Assembly (NCBI GenBank): GCA_014898425.1
Contig: RCSZ01000004.1
Span: forward strand, 372,001-436,000
Source: Botryotinia globosa
Lineage: Eukaryota > Ascomycota > Leotiomycetes > Helotiales > Sclerotiniaceae
Direction of reading: 5' to 3'
DNA length: 64,000 bases
The first letter of the stretch is position 1. Every line of letters begins with the position of its first letter. The notes under the pieces are model-generated. The model did not search any database. It saw only the letters and a program-made list of their open reading frames with translations, and had not been told where the DNA came from. This document shows, piece by piece, positions 59,939 to 64,000 of this stretch. A program made the translations under genes and the position numbers.

Positions 59939-62255
59939 ATGAAGGTCTCGCCTCCATTTTTTCTTTTTGGTACAATTTTTCTTTCTCATCTTAGTGCGGC
60001 TGGTCCGTTGTGGCGCAATGGAACAAGTAGGAAGTAAGTACAATTCTCTTCTACCCTAGGTCGCTCTATGTGACTGGTTTCGGGGTGGATAATTCTAATT
60101 TGGCACTAGCTTTATACGCGGGGGTGAAAGGAAAAGAGATAGCGTTACTCCCATCGCGATCACTATTTTACCTGGGACGGTCACTTCTTCGATAACCAGT
60201 TCTACAGCTCAACCCGAATCCACATCGTCAATAGAAGGAACCACCACATCCAGTACGAGTGCAACAGCTCTTTCTTCACAGTTAATCAGGACTTCAGCGA
60301 CATCCGTGGTAAAATCAACGGAGGGATCGGAGACTACGGAATCGAAAAGCGCGACGAGTACTCCTAGCACTTCATCGGACGAAGATAATGAATCCAAGAC
60401 GTCGTTGATCTCTACTACATCTACCTCGCAGCTAGTTTCTTCAATCATATCAAGTACAGGAGGTACAGCCCCGGCACGATCAAGTCAAGTTTCAAATACT
60501 GAAACCAGAGATGGAAGCAGAATTCCAACAGCAACAGAGTTGACACTTACTATTACTCCACCGCTGAATACAGCTCCCACCGGGAAATCTTCTACGAAGA
60601 GTCAAACATCAAGCCAGACTACATCTGAATCACAAGCTAGTTCTTCCTCTTCGAGCCAGGTTTCTTTGCAGACTACAACATTTGCGCCTCTACCTACCAC
60701 TTTACCTGAGAGTAGTCTTACGGCGAAAGCTTCCTCAACATTATTAGATAGTTCGACACTTTCGAGTCTGAATTCTGTTCAGACTACGACATTTCCATTG
60801 CTTCCAACTACCTCTTCAAAGGCTACTGTAACCCCAGAAAGCTCTTCGGGTAAAACTTCTGAACGGTCTTCCTCAGCAACTTTAACATCAGCACCGACAT
60901 TAGTGTCGAGTATATCAGTCGCACCATTTGGTATTGGAAATTCAAGTACGGCAGCCACAGGAAATTCGCGAAGTTCCAGTAATTCCGGTCCCAGTTCCGA
61001 ATCTACGGTTGGTATTACAACGGAAGCATCCCGGGTCACTTCCCAAACTTCTATAAGGGAAACGCTGTCACCTATAACGGTTCTATCAAGTACTGTTGGA
61101 GCCTCAAGCTTAGTGGAGACCATCTTGTCGACGAAAGAGACTTCAAAGGTGACGGCTCAACCTCAGAGCACTATTGCACAGACTAGGACGACGGTGACTC
61201 AGACGCCAGTCTCTATCACAGGAGCATCTGAGCAGAGTATTACCCCTCAAACCTCAATAACGGGAGATTCGTCTCAGGCGACATCGGGTGATTCTCTGCA
61301 AACTACATTCGTATACGCAACCACAGTGGTTCCATCTTCGACTCTTGGGATTATCCCAACCTCTTCAACTTCATCTATACAAGTAAAAACCACAAAGCTT
61401 GACTCTTCTACATCATCATTCTCTTCAGTGAAAACAACTATCAAGACATCTGAGATCTCTACGATTACCTCGTCTTCAGAGCCACAGACTACAATTTTCC
61501 CCGAGCTACCCACCACACAACCTGCTAGCACAGCAGAAATCTTCATAACAACCGTAACACCTTCAACAAAAACAAAAGAATCATCTTCTAGCAACACAAA
61601 AATACCTACCTCTACATCCTCTATCACAGAGACCACCATTCAAGAATCTGACATCGCACCTACAACCCTGAGAACCACAGCCGATACCCCAAAAACTACA
61701 GAAATAGCCAGCACTATAATCATCAGTGTAAATACCGCAGATTCGAATAATGGGGCTGTAACTGCATTAACTATTATTCCCGTTACTGCTGGATCCGGCT
61801 CTAAATCTAATTCTGGATCTGGCAATGACGCTCCCAAAACCACAACTAGTGATGAAAATGCAGAGACAACCACATCTATAATCGTCATAAACGCCAGTCC
61901 CACAGCTACCACAACGGCCGGAGGTAATGGTCTAGCACAGACTACACCTTCTCCTTTGCCCATTTCTCCAACTCCTGTGCGCACATCTACGATAGATGAT
62001 GGGCTGAAAACTACAACGCTGAGTATCTCACCACCGAGAGAAACGAGTATTACGATTGCCACTGCGCCTGCGCTGACGTCTGCGCCGGTAGCGACGAGCA
62101 CGAGCGCAGCAGGGAATGTTTGTTTAGGGGTGGGAGGAGATGGGAAGATTACTAGTATGAGTAGTTGTGTGGGTGGTGCGACGGAGACGGAGACGGAGAC
62201 GGTAAGTGTGAGTGTGACGGTTACGGCGAGAGAGACGGTTACGGTTAGGGGGTAG
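59939..62255 (+). CDS. Secreted Ser/Thr-rich (mucin-like) protein, probably cell-wall or surface
   Basis: Two exons, 59939-60033 and 60110-62255; 746 residues. The intron (76 bp, donor GTAAGT, acceptor CTAG) keeps frame. Signal peptide MKVSPPFFLFGTIFLSHLSA, then a short segment ending ERKR, a likely Kex2 processing site at about residues 41-43, then about 640 residues of Ser/Thr-rich sequence that would be heavily O-mannosylated. A motif QTT-F-PLPTT recurs (at about 60669, 60779 and 61486). The C-terminus has CLGVGGDGK and SSCVGG, then alternating Thr/Val/Glu. It ends TVTVRG with no hydrophobic GPI-anchor tail, so it is likely secreted or covalently wall-bound in another way. No domain recognised and no enzyme function suggested. 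The reading frame is unbroken although the sequence is highly repetitive. Confidence 0.7.
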
Positions 62256-62900
62256 GGTTTAGGAATGTGATAGGGGGATATTTTGGGGGAGGAAGAGGGT
62301 GGGGTGAAGTAATGGAGATAGAATGAATGAATGCATGCATGCATGGGTGAAGAGAAGAAAGCGGGGAGAGAAACAGGGAGGAGAACATTGATAATTTGGT
62401 GTTTAGATGTTGGATTGGGTAGATGTTGTAGTATGTAATGGACTGAAGGAAATGAATGGTTTTTTGAAGAAATTTGATGATATCATGAATTGAGGGAAAG
62501 GGTTGAGGGATATTATATCTAGATTGTATGAATTGTATAGAATGATAAGAGCTCGAATCAATACAAATTGTATTGGAAATTCTCAAGTGGCTTTTTCGTC
62601 CGGATTGCGTATCTCTTGGGAAATGTGTTAATTAAAATGCACGGCTATGGTGTAGTTACCAACAGCTAGTCATTATCCTGGCTTTTTGCATGCGTTTCTC
62701 CAGCTTTGATCCGGGGCTATTCGAATCTGTGAATGATTTTTACTAGATAGGCTATATGTTTGTAAGTTATATTCTTCAGAAATAGAGACCACTTTTCCTC
62801 AACATGATGCACATTATTATAGTTCCTACCAGCAATTCAACTCCAAAAACCCGATACCCTTGCACAGCATCCAACTTCCCATCCAGTCCGCTCCACTCCA
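62256..62900. other. Convergent 3' spacer
   Basis: 3' regions of two convergent genes. The plus strand is G-rich up to about 62400, with an atgcatgcatgcatg run at 62330-62344. No gene recognised. Confidence 0.45.
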
Positions 62901-63960
62901 TCATAGAATCTCCATCCCATCCTGTCCATCATCCTCATGATTATCAAACCACCTAAAGATCTCCTTCGCCTCATGCGTCATATGTCTAACCGGCTCATCT
63001 ACCGGTCTCCTCAACGCCCCAAATTTCTCCAACGGCACCGCAATCTCATCATGATACTTTAGTATCGTTTCAAAATCCCTACACTTGTGATTGATATTAA
63101 AATCCGGCACTGCATTTTCCTGCATATCCACCCAATAATGTCCATACGTATCCACATTTCCCTGACACATCAGATTCTGCAGCAGCGCATACACACAATG
63201 CGAAGCGTGGAGTTGATGGTATTTCCCCATTTTTTCGTCAGGGTAGTAGTATTCTACGTTCCAGTAGAGATGCATTCGTAGCCGGTTCAGACAGTGGATT
63301 TGATGGAAGACGTCAATGCGTCCGATGAAGGCGTCGGGGCCAAACCCGAAGGATTCGGGAAACTTCGCATATAGATCTGGATTTTTCCCTTGATTTACGA
63401 GGTCTTGTCGGGATAGGGGGATTGGATTTTGAGTCTCGATACGAGCCCATGCTGCGTCGACTTCTGGGGATGCAGATTGCCGATAGATGGATTCGTTTTC
63501 GCGTTCTAGGAAGGTGCCATTGAGTCGCCAGGTTGAGAGGGGAATGTCGATTGCGTCTAGAACTGGAGCTATGATGTTGTTAATGAGATGTTTTTTAATA
63601 ACACATGAGGTTTTTAATCTTACATTTCTCGGAGACTTGCTTCAACGCCCAATTCCGCTCTTTTCCACCAGGAACTTGCTTCCAATTAAGCATGGCCGCT
63701 ATGAACAAGTACAAAGACAGACAAAAGAAAAGACCATTTAGCCAACCCAGACACCTCACAAATGAATGATGCTTATGGCAGGTATCATTGTCTCTCTTTT
63801 CAGAACGTTCGAATGAATCATCGCCGACAGAAAAGCGGTTGAGAAGTCCATCTTCATCTTTATATTCGTTATCCGAGTTTACATGTGAGGGTTCCAATTC
63901 TGCATATGTGAAAGCTTTGTTGCGCTTGAATATTTGTAGCATACGTTGATGGAAACCCAT
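62901..63960 (-). CDS. UstYa-like (DUF3328) type II membrane protein
   Basis: Two exons on the minus strand, 63960-63624 and 63568-62901; 334 residues. The intron (55 bp, donor GTAAGA, branch TTAAC, acceptor ATAG) keeps frame. A cytoplasmic N-terminus of about 70 residues is followed by one membrane span (about residues 72-92, CLGWLNGLFFCLSLYLFIAA), as in this family. Both hallmark HxxHC motifs are present: HQIHC in FHQIHCLNRLRMHLYW and HASHC in HQLHASHCVYALLQ. UstYa-family proteins include oxidases that cyclise ribosomal peptides (ustiloxin, phomopsin, cyclochlorotine) and others acting on different metabolites. The His/Cys motifs are thought to bind metal. All motifs are intact, so it may be active. 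No precursor peptide gene is recognised in the window, which ends 40 bp upstream of this gene. Confidence 0.85.
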
Positions 63961-64000
63961 GCTGAAGAGCGGAGAGGTTGGAGATGGGAGAAGTGAGAAG

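Noticed and set aside
60209..62344. Long minus-strand frames opposite the Ser/Thr-rich gene
   Set aside because: Val/Glu/Asp-rich shadows of a repetitive Ser/Thr-coding strand. The plus strand has the signal peptide, start context and intron.

Overview
The window reads as the genome of a filamentous ascomycete (Pezizomycotina). Three things point there: short introns of 51-84 bp with CTAAC or CTGAC branch sites, a fungal hybrid histidine kinase, and two sharply different sequence compartments. Gene islands of ordinary base composition alternate with blocks of roughly 80% A+T that hold retrotransposon relics mutated C-to-T and G-to-A, the signature of repeat-induced point mutation (RIP). The gene content (UstYa-like protein, BBE-type oxidase, secretory lipase) would suit Leotiomycetes such as Sclerotiniaceae-type plant-associated fungi, but I cannot fix the species.

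Layout. 1-5667: AT-rich block starting inside a Ty3/gypsy chromovirus relic. 5668-6182: a small TIR element. 6616-8022: a lone intact secretory lipase gene. 9301-10135: a MITE carrying a second MITE, which itself carries a 12-bp tandem array. 10653-17229: a gypsy element on the minus strand with matching 150-bp LTRs and target duplication CTTAT, probably inserted in a third MITE copy. 17395-18197: the best preserved copy of that MITE. 18640-40700: a gene island with a hybrid histidine kinase (19497-23517, three exons), a two-finger C2H2 regulator (30050-32611, two exons) and a secreted type-B carboxylesterase (39952-37252, minus, five exons). These are separated by long, purine-skewed, microsatellite-rich spacers. 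41371-49859: a second gypsy element on the plus strand (160-bp LTRs, target duplication TTAAA).

50154-58925 is a zone of decay. It holds a metallophosphoesterase pseudogene with a RIP-type stop and a TACAGTA transposon-excision-like footprint, two MITEs, a short SnoaL-like gene, an NmrA-like pseudogene, a Zn2Cys6 regulator pseudogene, and a BBE-type FAD oxidase with an in-frame stop. Together these look like a decaying secondary-metabolite-type group. The right end carries a secreted Ser/Thr-rich wall-type protein (59939-62255) and a UstYa/DUF3328-like protein (63960-62901, minus).

Exon structures were worked out by hand from splice signals and frame continuity. Family assignments come from recognised motifs, not from a database search. 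The main story is transposons, their nesting and RIP, and the gradual loss of neighbouring genes; the UstYa-like and FAD oxidase genes are the best leads for undescribed chemistry.
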